This document shows, one piece after another, positions 17,400-27,223 of a stretch of 64,000 bases of DNA (the first letter of the stretch is position 1; the number at the start of each line of letters is the position of its first letter). The stretch is from Luteimonas rhizosphaericola (lineage in GTDB: Bacteria > Pseudomonadota > Gammaproteobacteria > Xanthomonadales > Xanthomonadaceae). The notes beneath the pieces are model-generated. The model did not search any database and was not told where the DNA came from. It saw nothing but the letters and a program-made list of their open reading frames with translations. Both the position numbers and the translations under genes were made by a program. The stretch lies in assembly GCF_029888045.1 (NCBI RefSeq), contig NZ_JARXRN010000025.1:464368-528367 (forward strand), given 5' to 3'.

Positions 17400-17506
17400 G
17401 CGGGGCGATGGGCCGGGCGTGGTTGGTGATGGGTGAAATGATCCGGTCGATGAATGCCGCGCCCGCTGTTGCTTCTGTGGTTGCGGTTGCTGGTGCGGTT
17501 GATTTT

Positions 17507-17973
17507 CGGAGCCTTAAAGCGAGCCGAGCACCGCAGCCGGTGGCGGCCGTAGAGGCGCCCATGTCTGAGCGCAGCGAGTTTGGGCGCCGTGCCGCCAGCG
17601 GCGAGGAGCGCAGGGGACCGGCGCGGCGCAGCCGCGACGGCTCGCGTCCGGCGGAGAGGGCTTTTGGTTCCTTTTGGCCCGTCAAAAGGAACTCGGCCGC
17701 GCAGCGGGCGAAAGCTCTGCTCCTGCCTTTGGCCTTCTTCTCGAGACACGCGAAGAACAAATGCAACAGCTTCCGCGCTGTCGCGCGGGTGACTTTTGTC
17801 TTGTCAAAAGTCACCAAAACCGCTGTCGCCGGACGCGAGCCGGTCCGGCTGCGCCGGCCCGGTCCCCTGCGCTTCTCGGCCGGCGGGGCACGCGGCCCAA
17901 ACTCGCTGCGCTCAGACATGGGCCGCTCTCCGGCCCCGCCGCCCTGCGATGCTCGGCTCGCTCTAAGGCTCGG
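17507..17973. repeat. Large imperfect inverted repeat with two inner hairpins
   Basis: A left arm of about 160 bp (17507-17666) is the imperfect reverse complement of a right arm (17816-17973); long stretches match exactly around CATGTCTGAGCGCAGCGAG. At the inner ends sit two perfect hairpins: 10 bp at 17667-17692 and 11 bp at 17788-17815. Both carry the core CTTTTG-N6-CAAAAG. No transposase is present. Similar CTTTTG/CAAAAG palindromes are, from memory, scattered through Xanthomonadaceae intergenic regions. Confidence 0.8.
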
Positions 17974-18020
17974 AACAGCGAACGCAACAGCAGCAACATC
18001 AAGAGCAACATCAAGAACAA

Positions 18021-18084
<64 letters not shown>

Positions 18085-18181
18085 GACAGGCGCGCTCGCT
18101 GCTCGAGCCACAGCCATGTCAGATCATCAGGACCGGAAAGCACACGCGCTTGTCTCCAAGACATCCCCTTTCCGCGGAGCA

Positions 18182-19918
18182 ATGCGCATGCGCAACCCAA
18201 CGCTCACCCTCCTAGCCGCAGCAGCCCTGGTGCTGGCCGGCTGCCAGCGCCAGTCCGCCTCGCCGGACGCGGCGGCGACGACCGCGACCGGCGCGCCCAC
18301 GGAGGCGGAGCGCGGTGCCGAGCGTCGGGACACGCGCAGCGATCCCGCGGCGGAGCGCCCGATCCCGCGCTTCGAGAGCAAGGACGGCAAGCACGCCCTG
18401 ATCGTCGATGGCGCGCCGTTCCTCGTGCTCGGCGGGCAGGCGCACAATTCCAGCAACTATCCCGAGCCGCTGAAGCAGGTGTGGCCAGCGCTCGACGAGC
18501 TCGGCGCGAACACGCTCTCGATCTCGATCGCCTGGGAACAGTTCGAACCGGAGGAGGGCCGGTTCGACTTCTCCTTCGTCGACCACCTGCTGGAACAGGC
18601 GCGCGCGCACGACAAGCGCCTGATCCTGCTGTGGTTCGCCACCTGGAAGAACAACGGCCCGAACTACGCGCCGCGCTGGGTGAAGCTCGACAACGCGCGC
18701 TTCCCGCGACTGGTGCGCGAGGACGGGCAGGTGCTCAACTCGCTCTCCCCGCACGCGCCGGCCACGCTCGAAGCGGACCGCAAGGCGTTCGCGCGGTTGA
18801 TGACGCACCTGCGCGAGCACGATCCGCAGCGCACGGTGATCATGGTGCAGCCGCAGAACGAACCGGGCACCTACGGCGGCGTGCGCGACTTCTCGCCGCT
18901 GGCGCAGCAGGCGTTCGACGGGCCGGTGCCGGAAGCGCTGCTCGCGCACCTGGGCAAGTCGCCGGGGACCTGGCGCGAGGTGTTCGGCGCCGACGCCGAC
19001 GAGACTTTCCACGCCTGGCACATCGCCCGCTACATCGACCAGGTGGCCGAGGCCGGCAAGGCCGAGTATCCGCTGCCGATGTACGTCAACGCCGCCCTGC
19101 GCGGGCCCTTCAACCCGGGCCAGCCCGGGCAGTACGCCAGCGGCGGGCCGACCGACAACATGCTCGACGTGTACAAGGCCGCCGCGAAGCACATCGACCT
19201 GCTGGCGCCCGACATCTACATGCCCGAGCACCTGCTCTACACCACGGTGCTCGAGCGCTACGCGCGGCCGGACAACGCGCTGTTCGTGGCCGAGACCGGC
19301 AACACGCCGGCCTACGCGCGCTACCTGTTCGCCGCGCTGGGCCACGACGGCATCGGCTGGGTGCCGTTCGGCATGGACTACACGCCCTACGGCAACTGGC
19401 CGCTGGGCGCGAAGCGCACCACGCCCGAGACCATCGCGCCGTTCGCACAGGCGTTCGCGCGCATCAACCTCGGGATGCGCGTGTTCGCGAAGGCCGCGTC
19501 CGAAGGCCGGCTGCACGGGGTGTCCGAGGCGCCGGGCGTGCCCGAGCAGCAGATCCGGCTCAACGACCGCTGGAACGCCACGATCGCCTACGGCCTGCCG
19601 CACTTCTGGTTCCAGGGCGTGCCGCCCGGTAATCCCGAACCGATCGGCGGCGCGCTGATCGCCGAACTCGGCCCCGACGAGTTCCTGGTCACCGGCATGC
19701 ACGCGCGGGTGACGATCCAGCCCGCGCGCGACGGCGTGGCGATGATCTACGACCGGGTCGAGGAAGGGCGCTATGCCGACACTGCGTGGGAATTCCACCG
19801 CAACTGGAACGGCGACCAGACCGATTACGGACTCAATTTCTCCGAGGCCGCGCAGCTTCTGCGCGTGACCCTGGCCACTTATCCCACCCGAACCGATTCG
19901 CAACCCCAGGAGCCCTGA
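18182..19918 (+). CDS. GH35 beta-galactosidase, lipoprotein
   Basis: A 578-residue enzyme that would remove beta-galactose from xyloglucan side chains. A lipoprotein signal peptide ends in the lipobox LAGC (Cys21). The TIM-barrel carries the acid/base Glu227 in QNEPGTYGG and the nucleophile Glu371 in FVAETGN. The C-terminal part resembles the DUF5597 region of related bacterial GH35 proteins. I start at ATG 18182, after GCGGAGCA, because it gives a proper lipoprotein signal; the open frame upstream is repeat DNA. ATG 18188 is also possible. It sits 4 bp before the GH31 gene. Expression may be partly uncoupled from CE20 because of the repeat-filled gap. Confidence 0.92.
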   Translation: MRMRNPTLTLLAAAALVLAGCQRQSASPDAAATTATGAPTEAERGAERRDTRSDPAAERPIPRFESKDGKHALIVDGAPFLVLGGQAHNSSNYPEPLKQVWPALDELGANTLSISIAWEQFEPEEGRFDFSFVDHLLEQARAHDKRLILLWFATWKNNGPNYAPRWVKLDNARFPRLVREDGQVLNSLSPHAPATLEADRKAFARLMTHLREHDPQRTVIMVQPQNEPGTYGGVRDFSPLAQQAFDGPVPEALLAHLGKSPGTWREVFGADADETFHAWHIARYIDQVAEAGKAEYPLPMYVNAALRGPFNPGQPGQYASGGPTDNMLDVYKAAAKHIDLLAPDIYMPEHLLYTTVLERYARPDNALFVAETGNTPAYARYLFAALGHDGIGWVPFGMDYTPYGNWPLGAKRTTPETIAPFAQAFARINLGMRVFAKAASEGRLHGVSEAPGVPEQQIRLNDRWNATIAYGLPHFWFQGVPPGNPEPIGGALIAELGPDEFLVTGMHARVTIQPARDGVAMIYDRVEEGRYADTAWEFHRNWNGDQTDYGLNFSEAAQLLRVTLATYPTRTDSQPQEP

Positions 19919-19922
19919 CGCC

Positions 19923-22784
19923 ATGACCCGACTTTCCCGCTTTCCGCGGCCACTGGCCCTGCCGCTGGCCCTGTCCCTGGCCTGCGGTCTCGCGCATGCG
20001 GCCCCCGGCTGGGAGCGCGACGGCGACGGCGTCGTGGTGCATCCGACGCAGCCCGGCGCGGCGCCGGTGCGGCTGCAGGTGGTGGACGGCAACATCCTGC
20101 GCGTGACCGCCGACGCCGATGGCGATTTCGAGCGCTCGCCAAGCCTGATGCGGGCCCCGCGCGAGGGCGCCGCGCCGGCGTTCGAGGCGCGGGAGGCCGG
20201 CGACGCGGTGCGCGTGGTCGCACCGGGCATCTCCGCGACGGTTTCGCTGGCCGACGGCCAGGTCGCGTTCTTCGACGCGGCCGGCAAGCCGCTGGTCGCC
20301 GAAGTGGCGGGCGGCCGAACGTTCACCCCGGCCGAGTTCGACGGCCGCGAGTACGTGAGCGTGCGCCAGCGTTTCGAGTCCAACGACGACGAAGGCCTGT
20401 ACGGCACCGGCCTGCACCAGCAGGGCTGGATGAACCTCAAGGGCCGCGACATCGAGCTGCTCCAGCACAACATCGACAACGCGATTCCCTACCTCACCTC
20501 GAGCCGGAACTACGGCATCCTCTGGGACAACAACTCGATCACCCGCTACGGCGACCCGCGCGGCCTGCGCCAGATCGGCGAGGTGGTGACGCTGTACGAC
20601 AAGGACGGCAGGGAGGGCGCGCTCACCGCGACCTATTCGATCGAGCGCGACGTCAAGCTGGTGCGGCGCGAGGAACAGATCGACTACCAGTTCATCTCCA
20701 GCCTCGAGGCGTTCCCGGACGCAGGCAAGAACCTGGTCGAAGGCGGTCGCAGCGACGTGGTCTGGGAAGGCGCGATCGCCGCGCGCACGTCCGGGCGGCA
20801 TACGTTCTCGTTGTACAACAGCGAGTACGCCAGGCTCTACGTCGACGGCAAGCTGGTGGTCGACCGGTGGCGCCAGAACTGGAATCCCTGGCACCACGAG
20901 TTCGCGCTGGACCTGGACGCCGGCAAGCGGCACGACATCCGCATCGAGTGGGACCGGATCGAACCGGCCTACATCGCGCTGCAGGGTCGCGACCCGCTGC
21001 CGGCCGCCGAGGCCGGCGACCTGTCGATCTGGTCCGAAGCCGCGCAGGTGATCGACTACTACGTGGTGGCCGCGGACGACGCCGACGGCGTGATCGCCGG
21101 CTACCGCACGCTGACCGGCAAGGCGGTACTCCTGCCCAGGTGGGCCTACGGTTTCTGGCAGAGCCGCGAGCGCTACAAGACCCAGGCCGAACTGACCGGC
21201 GTGCTGGACGAGTACCGCCGCCGCAAGCTGCCGATCGACAACATCGTGCTCGACTGGTCGTACTGGCCCGAGGACGCCTGGGGCTCGCACGACTTCGACC
21301 CGGCGAACTTCCCCGATCCCGACGGCATGGTCGACCACGTGCACGACCGCAACGCCCAGATCATGATCTCGGTGTGGCCGAAGTTCTACCCGACCACCGA
21401 GCACTACAAGGAACTCGCCGCCAAGGGCTACATGTACACCCGCAACATCGAGGTGGGCGAGCTGGACTGGATCGGCAAGGGCTACCTGAACTCCTTCTAC
21501 GATCCGTACACGACCGAGGCGCAGGACATCTTCTGGCGCCAGGTCAACACCAAGCTCAACAGCAAGGGCTTCGACGCCTGGTGGCTGGACGCGACCGAGC
21601 CCGACCTGCACAGCAACATCGACACCGGCGAACGCAAGGCGCGCACGATGCCGAACGCGCTGGGCTCGTCGGTGGAGTATTTCAACGCCTATCCGCTGCC
21701 GCATTCCGAAGGCGTGTACCGCGGCTCGCGCGAGGTGGAGCCGGACAAGCGCGTGTTCATCCTCTCGCGCGCGTACTTCGCGGGCCAGCAGCGCGCGGGC
21801 GCGGCGTTCTGGAGCGGCGATATCGTGCCGCGCTGGGACGATTTCCGCGAGCAGATCTCCGGCCTGGTCAACGCCTCGATGGCGGGCGCGCCGAATGTGA
21901 GCTTCGACATCGGCGGCTTCTCGCCCGAGCGCCGCTACGAGCAGAAGGACCCGGCGCACCTGCCCGAGTGGCGCGAGCTCAACCTGCGCTGGTTCCAGCA
22001 CGGCGCGTTCGTGCCGATCTTCCGCCTGCACGGCCAGTTCCCGTACCGCGAGATCTGGGAGATCGCGCCCGAGGGCACGCCGCACTACGACAGCTTCGTG
22101 CACTACCTCAAACTGCGCTACACGCTGCTGCCCTACATCTACACCCTGGCGGGCGACACCTGGCACGCGGACGGCACCATCCTGCGCGCGCTGGCGATGG
22201 ACTTCCCCGGGGACGCGAAGGCGCGCGACGTCGCCGACCAGTACCTGTTCGGGCCGGCCTTCCTGGTCGCCCCGGTCACGCAGTTCAAGGCCACCAGCCG
22301 CGAGGTCTACCTGCCGGCGGGTGCACAGTGGATCGACTTCGAGACCGGCCAGCGGCACGAGGGCGGGCGCACGATCACCGCAGCCGCTCCGCTGCAGCGC
22401 ATGCCGCTGTTCGTGCGCGCCGGCTCGATCGTGCCGCGCACGGTGGTGCAGCAGTACGTGGACGAGCAGCCGGGTGCGCCGCTGACCATCGAGGTCTACA
22501 CCGGCGCGGACGGCAGCTTCTCGCTGTACGAGGATGCCGGGCGCAGCTACGGCTACGAGCGCGGCGAATCCAGCCGCATCCCGCTGGCGTGGGACCAGGC
22601 GCGCGGCACGCTGACCATCGGGGCGCGCGAGGGCTCGTATCCGGGCATGGCGGCGTCGCGCGAGATCCGCGTGCGCTGGATCGACGGACCGCGCGGCGAC
22701 AACGGCGCGCTGGAGCCGGAGGCCGACGCCACGGTGACCTACGACGGCTCGGCGCAGGTGGTCATGCGGCCGGCGCAGGGCTGA
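19923..22784 (+). CDS. GH31 alpha-xylosidase with PA14 insert
   Basis: A 953-residue exo-enzyme predicted to remove alpha-1,6-xylose from the non-reducing end of xyloglucan oligosaccharides. A signal peptide (about 1-26, ending AHA) is followed by the N-terminal beta domain, a PA14-type insert at about 240-355, and the catalytic barrel with nucleophile Asp556 in WWLDATEP and acid/base Asp633 in FWSGDI. PA14-bearing GH31 alpha-xylosidases such as Cellvibrio Xyl31A prefer long xyloglucan oligosaccharides. ATG 19923 has CAGGAG upstream and lies 4 bp after the GH35 stop. The product is expected in the periplasm or attached to the outer membrane. Confidence 0.93.
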   Translation: MTRLSRFPRPLALPLALSLACGLAHAAPGWERDGDGVVVHPTQPGAAPVRLQVVDGNILRVTADADGDFERSPSLMRAPREGAAPAFEAREAGDAVRVVAPGISATVSLADGQVAFFDAAGKPLVAEVAGGRTFTPAEFDGREYVSVRQRFESNDDEGLYGTGLHQQGWMNLKGRDIELLQHNIDNAIPYLTSSRNYGILWDNNSITRYGDPRGLRQIGEVVTLYDKDGREGALTATYSIERDVKLVRREEQIDYQFISSLEAFPDAGKNLVEGGRSDVVWEGAIAARTSGRHTFSLYNSEYARLYVDGKLVVDRWRQNWNPWHHEFALDLDAGKRHDIRIEWDRIEPAYIALQGRDPLPAAEAGDLSIWSEAAQVIDYYVVAADDADGVIAGYRTLTGKAVLLPRWAYGFWQSRERYKTQAELTGVLDEYRRRKLPIDNIVLDWSYWPEDAWGSHDFDPANFPDPDGMVDHVHDRNAQIMISVWPKFYPTTEHYKELAAKGYMYTRNIEVGELDWIGKGYLNSFYDPYTTEAQDIFWRQVNTKLNSKGFDAWWLDATEPDLHSNIDTGERKARTMPNALGSSVEYFNAYPLPHSEGVYRGSREVEPDKRVFILSRAYFAGQQRAGAAFWSGDIVPRWDDFREQISGLVNASMAGAPNVSFDIGGFSPERRYEQKDPAHLPEWRELNLRWFQHGAFVPIFRLHGQFPYREIWEIAPEGTPHYDSFVHYLKLRYTLLPYIYTLAGDTWHADGTILRALAMDFPGDAKARDVADQYLFGPAFLVAPVTQFKATSREVYLPAGAQWIDFETGQRHEGGRTITAAAPLQRMPLFVRAGSIVPRTVVQQYVDEQPGAPLTIEVYTGADGSFSLYEDAGRSYGYERGESSRIPLAWDQARGTLTIGAREGSYPGMAASREIRVRWIDGPRGDNGALEPEADATVTYDGSAQVVMRPAQG

Positions 22785-22787
22785 GCC

Positions 22788-25238
22788 GTGGCGGCGTTCG
22801 ATGCGCGTCGCCGCGAGGCGCTCAAGGCCGCCGCGCTGGCGGCGGTCGCGGGCGGGGGCGCGGCGGTGGGGTTCGGCCGCGGCGATGCGCGGGCGGCAGT
22901 GCCCGCCCCCGCGGCCGACGCGGCCGCGGGGTCCGCGGCATCCGCCGATGGCGCGGCCGTGGCCGGCGGCGCGCCGTGGCAGGACCTGCGCCTGTGGTAT
23001 CCACGCCCGGCAACGCAGTGGGTCGAGGCGCTGCCGCTGGGCAACGGCCGGCTCGGCGCCATGGTCTGGGGCGGCGGCAAGCACGAACGCATCCAGCTCA
23101 ACGAGGACACGCTCTACGCCGGCGGGCCCTACGATCCGGTGCCGCCGGGCGCGCTCGAGGCGCTGCCCGCGGTACGGCGTCTGCTGTTCGCGCGCCGCTA
23201 CGCCGAGGCCGAAGCGCTGGCGAACGACGCCATGTTGGGCCGGCCGCCGAAGCAGATGCCCTACCAGCCGCTGGGCGATCTGGTGCTGGACTTCTTCGAG
23301 ATCGCCGAGACCAACGGCTACCGGCGCGAGCTGGACCTGGATCGCGCGCTGGCCAGCTCGACCTTCGAGGCGCGCGGGCTGCAGCACCGGCGCGAGGTGT
23401 TCGTCTCGCCGGTCGACCAGTGCCTGGCGATGCGGCTGTCGGGCGACAAGCCGGGCCGCATCTCGCTGCGCATCGGGCTGGCGAGCGACCAGCCGAGCGC
23501 CCAGGTGGACGCCGACGGCGACGCGGGCCTGCTGTTGCGCGGCCGCAACGAGGCGGCGTTCGGCGTGGACGGCCAGCTGCGGTTCGCCGCACGACTGCAG
23601 GTCCTGCCGGTCGGCGGCACGCTTCGGCGCCGCGACGGCCGCATCGAGGTGCGCGATGCCGACGAAGTGGTGCTGCTGCTCACCGCGGCCACCAGCTTCC
23701 GCCGCTACGACGACGTGTCCGGCGATCCCGAAGCGGTCACCCGCGACCAGCTTGCCCGTGCGACTACGCGCTCATGGCCCCGGCTGCTCGACGATCACGT
23801 GGCCGCGCATCGTGCGCTGTTCCGCCGGGTGGAGATCGACCTCGGCGCCTCGCCCGCCGCCCTCGCGCAGCTGCCCACCGACGCGCGCGTCGAGTGCTTC
23901 GCCGAGGCGAGCGACCCGGCGCTCGCCGCGCTCTACCACCAGTTCGGCCGCTACCTGCTGATCGCCAGTTCGCGCCCCGGCACCCAGCCGGCCAACCTGC
24001 AGGGGATCTGGAACGACCTGCTGCAGCCGCCGTGGGAAAGCAAGTACACGATCAACATCAACACCGAGATGAACTACTGGCCGGCCGAGCCCTGCGCGCT
24101 GGCCGAATGCGTCGAGCCGCTGGAGCGCATGGTGGCCGAGCTGGCCGAGCGCGGGCGCGAGACCGCGCGCCGCATGTACGGCGCGCCGGGCTGGGTGGTG
24201 CACCACAACACCGACCTGTGGCGCGCGACCGCGCCGATCGACGGCGCGCAGTGGGGGTTGTGGCCGCTGGGCGGCGCCTGGCTGCTGCAGCACCTGTGGG
24301 ACCGCTGGGACTACGGCCGCGATCCGGACCAGCTGCGCCGCATCTACCCGCTGTTCCGCGGCGCGGCGGAATTCTTCGAGGCCGTGCTGGTCGAGGATCC
24401 GAACACCGGCGCGCTGGTCACCGCGCCCTCGATCTCGCCGGAGAACCAGCATCCGCACGGCGCCGCGCTGTGCGCCGGGCCGTCGATGGACGCGCAGCTG
24501 CTGCGCGACCTGTTCGGCCAGTGCATCGAGGCCGCAGCGCTGCTGCAGGTGGACGGGGACTTCGCCCGACGCCTGGCCGCGTTGCGCGAACGGCTGCCGC
24601 CGCACCGCATCGGCCGTGCCGGCCAGCTGCAGGAATGGCAGGAGGACTGGGACATGGGCGCGCCGGAGATCGACCACCGCCACGTCTCGCACCTGTACGC
24701 GCTGCATCCCTCCAGCCAGGTCAACCTGCGCGACACGCCGGAACTCGCCGCGGCCGCGCGCCGCTCGCTGGAGATCCGCGGCGACGAGGCCACCGGCTGG
24801 GGCATCGGCTGGCGCCTGAACCTGTGGGCGCGGCTGCGCGACGGCGAACGCGCGATGGCGATCCTGCGCATGCTGCTCAGCCCGTCGCGCACCTATCCGA
24901 ACCTGTTCGACGCCCATCCGCCGTTCCAGATCGACGGCAACTTCGGCGGCACCGCGGGCATCACCGAGATGCTGGTGCAGAGCTGGGGCGGCACGGTGTT
25001 CCTGCTGCCGGCGCTGCCGCGCGACTGGCCGGCGGGCACGCTGCGCGGGGTGCGCGTGCGCAACGCGGCGCGGCTGGACCTGGCGTGGCGGAACGGGGTC
25101 GTGACCAGCGTGGTGCTGCACAGCGAGCGCGGCGGCGAATACCGCGTCGACCATCGCGGCCACGTGCTGGCGCTGTCGCTGGCCGCTGGCGAATCCGCGA
25201 CACTCGCCTGGCGCGACGGCGCCCTGGTGCGCGCGTGA
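22788..25238 (+). CDS. GH95 alpha-L-fucosidase
   Basis: An 816-residue enzyme predicted to remove terminal alpha-1,2-fucose from fucosylated xyloglucan. Catalytic residues of the family are present: Asn423 and Asn425 in TININTEMNYW, general acid Glu552 in SPENQHPHG and Asp716 in QIDGNFGG; compare N421, N423, E566 and D766 of the Bifidobacterium enzyme. The N-terminus has RRREALKAAALAAVAGG, which looks like a Tat-type signal, followed by an Ala-rich linker. The start is GTG 22788, 3 bp after the GH31 stop. It is the last glycosidase of the operon and implies adaptation to the fucosylated xyloglucan of dicot cell walls. Confidence 0.93.
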   Translation: MAAFDARRREALKAAALAAVAGGGAAVGFGRGDARAAVPAPAADAAAGSAASADGAAVAGGAPWQDLRLWYPRPATQWVEALPLGNGRLGAMVWGGGKHERIQLNEDTLYAGGPYDPVPPGALEALPAVRRLLFARRYAEAEALANDAMLGRPPKQMPYQPLGDLVLDFFEIAETNGYRRELDLDRALASSTFEARGLQHRREVFVSPVDQCLAMRLSGDKPGRISLRIGLASDQPSAQVDADGDAGLLLRGRNEAAFGVDGQLRFAARLQVLPVGGTLRRRDGRIEVRDADEVVLLLTAATSFRRYDDVSGDPEAVTRDQLARATTRSWPRLLDDHVAAHRALFRRVEIDLGASPAALAQLPTDARVECFAEASDPALAALYHQFGRYLLIASSRPGTQPANLQGIWNDLLQPPWESKYTININTEMNYWPAEPCALAECVEPLERMVAELAERGRETARRMYGAPGWVVHHNTDLWRATAPIDGAQWGLWPLGGAWLLQHLWDRWDYGRDPDQLRRIYPLFRGAAEFFEAVLVEDPNTGALVTAPSISPENQHPHGAALCAGPSMDAQLLRDLFGQCIEAAALLQVDGDFARRLAALRERLPPHRIGRAGQLQEWQEDWDMGAPEIDHRHVSHLYALHPSSQVNLRDTPELAAAARRSLEIRGDEATGWGIGWRLNLWARLRDGERAMAILRMLLSPSRTYPNLFDAHPPFQIDGNFGGTAGITEMLVQSWGGTVFLLPALPRDWPAGTLRGVRVRNAARLDLAWRNGVVTSVVLHSERGGEYRVDHRGHVLALSLAAGESATLAWRDGALVRA

Positions 25239-25266
25239 GCGCCACGGCGGGGCGGCGCACGCGCCG

Positions 25267-25278
25267 CGGTTGCAACCG
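25267..25278. promoter_or_regulatory. Perfect 12-bp palindrome
   Basis: CGGTTGCAACCG reads the same on both strands. It is 29 bp after the GH95 stop and about 270 bp before the MFS start. It may be a regulator site or part of a termination structure; by itself the evidence is weak. Confidence 0.25.
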
Positions 25279-25342
25279 CAACCGCCGGTCGATGCTGCGT
25301 TGCACGAACGCTCCGGCGGGATGCTCGGGCTACGATAGCGCG

Positions 25343-25366
25343 CTGGATGACAGCGCAGTCATCCAG
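25343..25366. promoter_or_regulatory. Inverted repeat upstream of the MFS gene
   Basis: Perfect 9-bp arms CTGGATGAC (25343-25351) and GTCATCCAG (25358-25366) flank the 6-nt loop AGCGCA. It stands about 185 bp before the transporter start. A regulator operator is the likeliest role; without a T-tract it is a poor terminator. Confidence 0.4.
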
Positions 25367-25550
25367 ACGTGGTGCCGCGGCGGTCTCGCGACCGCCGTCG
25401 TGCGCGCGTTGCCGGGGCCGGGGAGGCGGTGACACGGCAGCGCGTTGCGTTCGATCCATGGTGCGGTCCGCCCGACCGGTGGACGCGCACACATGGACGG
25501 GCACCGGGTTGCACACAGACGCACGGCATTCCATTCCCCGGAGGGAACAC

Positions 25551-26963
25551 ATGAGCAGTCCCCACGCACCAGGCGAGAACACCGGTTTCATCATCCTGAT
25601 CAGCCTGGTGGCGACGATCGGCGGTTTCCTGTTCGGCTACGACAGCGGCGTGATCAACGGCACCGTCGACGGCATCACCACCGCTTTCAACTCCGATGCG
25701 GCGGTGACCGGCTTCAACGTCGCCTCGATGCTGCTGGGCTGCGCGGTGGGCGCCTGGTTCGCCGGCACCCTGGCCGACCGCTACGGCCGCCGCACGATGC
25801 TGCTGCTGGCGGCGGTGTTCTTCATCGTCTCGGCCTGGGGTTCGGGCATCGCCACGTCCTCGTTCGAGTTCGTGATCTACCGGGTGATCGGCGGCCTGGC
25901 GGTCGGCGCTGCGAGCGTGATGTCGCCTGCCTACATCAGCGAGGTGGCACCCGCGCGCTACCGCGGCCGCCTGGCCACGATCCAGCAGATCGCGATCATC
26001 TCCGGCCTGTTCGCCTCGTTCCTGAGCAACTACCTGCTGGCGAAGGTCGCGACCTCGTCGGTGGCCGAACTGTGGATGGGCTACGAGGCCTGGCGCTGGA
26101 TGTTCTGGGCCGAACTGGTGCCGGCGGCGCTGTTCTTCGTGCTGCTGTTCTTCATTCCCGAAAGCCCGCGGTACCTGGTGGCGCGCGGTCTGCGCGAGCG
26201 CGCGAAGGGGGTGCTGTCGCGGCTGTACGGCGCGGTCCAGGGCGAGCGCAAGCTGGGCGAGATCGATGCCTCGCTGGCCACCGACCACCATCGCCCGCGA
26301 CTGTCGGACCTCGTCAGCAAGGCCACCGGCCGGATCCGCCCGATCGTGTGGGTGGGCGTGGGGCTGGCCACGTTCCAGCAGCTGGTCGGCATCAACGTGG
26401 TGTTCTATTACGGCGCGGTGCTGTGGCAGGCGGTGGGCTTCTCCGAATCCGACGCCCTGCTGATCAACGTGCTCTCCGGCGCGCTCAGCATCGGCGCCTG
26501 CATCGTGACCGTGCTGCTGATCGACCGCGTGGGACGCAAGCCGCTGCTGTGGATCGGCTCGGTCGGCATGGCCGTCACCCTGGGGCTGGTGACCTTCGCC
26601 TTCGCCACCGGCGGCGTGGATGCCGCCGGCCGTCTGCAGCTGTCCGACTCGATGGGCCTGCTGGCGCTGGTGGCAGCGAACGCCTACGTGGTGTTCTTCA
26701 ACCTGTCCTGGGGCCCGGTGATGTGGGTGATGCTGGGCGAGATGTTCCCGAACCAGATCCGCGGCTCCGGCCTGGCGGTCGCCGGCCTGGCGCAGTGGAC
26801 GGCGAACTTCCTGATCACCTGGACCTTCCCGATGCTGCTCGCCGGCATCGGCCTGGCGACGGCCTACGGCATCTACACGGTGATGGCGGTGATCTCGGTG
26901 TTCTTCGTGATCAAGTTCGTGCACGAGACCAAAGGCCGCGAACTCGAGCAGATGGAGGGCTGA
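25551..26963 (+). CDS. MFS sugar porter (XylE/GalP-like)
   Basis: A 470-residue inner-membrane transporter of the major facilitator sugar-porter family with 12 predicted helices. Signatures are FLFGYDSGVING in helix 1, the loop 2-3 motif LADRYGRRTM, PESPRYLV after helix 6, QQLVGINVVFYY in helix 7, DRVGRKPLL, and the C-terminal segment HETKGRELEQME. Proton-coupled uptake of xylose, galactose or glucose released from xyloglucan is inferred from family and position. ATG 25551 follows GGAGGGAACAC, a strong ribosome site. It may be transcribed separately from the enzymes, since 312 bp with inverted repeats precede it. Confidence 0.92.
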   Translation: MSSPHAPGENTGFIILISLVATIGGFLFGYDSGVINGTVDGITTAFNSDAAVTGFNVASMLLGCAVGAWFAGTLADRYGRRTMLLLAAVFFIVSAWGSGIATSSFEFVIYRVIGGLAVGAASVMSPAYISEVAPARYRGRLATIQQIAIISGLFASFLSNYLLAKVATSSVAELWMGYEAWRWMFWAELVPAALFFVLLFFIPESPRYLVARGLRERAKGVLSRLYGAVQGERKLGEIDASLATDHHRPRLSDLVSKATGRIRPIVWVGVGLATFQQLVGINVVFYYGAVLWQAVGFSESDALLINVLSGALSIGACIVTVLLIDRVGRKPLLWIGSVGMAVTLGLVTFAFATGGVDAAGRLQLSDSMGLLALVAANAYVVFFNLSWGPVMWVMLGEMFPNQIRGSGLAVAGLAQWTANFLITWTFPMLLAGIGLATAYGIYTVMAVISVFFVIKFVHETKGRELEQMEG

Positions 26964-27039
26964 CGCGCGCGGACGTCCCGGCGGCCCCGACGCGCATCGG
27001 GGCGCCGGGGCGACCGCGGCGTTGGAACGTTGAAGCAAG

Positions 27040-27088
27040 CCTTCCCCCGCTCGCGGGTGGAAGGTGCCGAAGGCGGATGGGGACATCG
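27040..27088. repeat. Hairpin of a dispersed intergenic repeat type
   Basis: CCTTCCCCCGC (27040-27050) pairs with GCGGGTGGAAGG (27053-27064) with one bulge, followed by TGCCGAAGGCGGATGGGG. This layout resembles common extragenic repeats of Xanthomonadaceae, recalled from family knowledge. It lies between the two sugar transporter genes and could act as a weak terminator. Confidence 0.5.
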
Positions 27089-27223
27089 AGTCCGCGTGCA
27101 CGGCGGCCCGTCGATCCTCCGGGTGGCGCATCTCCCGCCGCCACGGCGTGATCCATGCCAGACCGCGACACCACCGACCACCCGGCCCGACACGCGTGTC
27201 GCGCCCCCCACCTGGAACATGCC

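Larger units (their letters stand above)
25239..25550 (+). other. Gap between GH95 and the MFS transporter gene
   Basis: 312 bp of non-coding DNA. It contains a 12-bp perfect palindrome (25267-25278) and a 9-bp-arm inverted repeat (25343-25366). No small gene was recognised. Confidence 0.5.
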
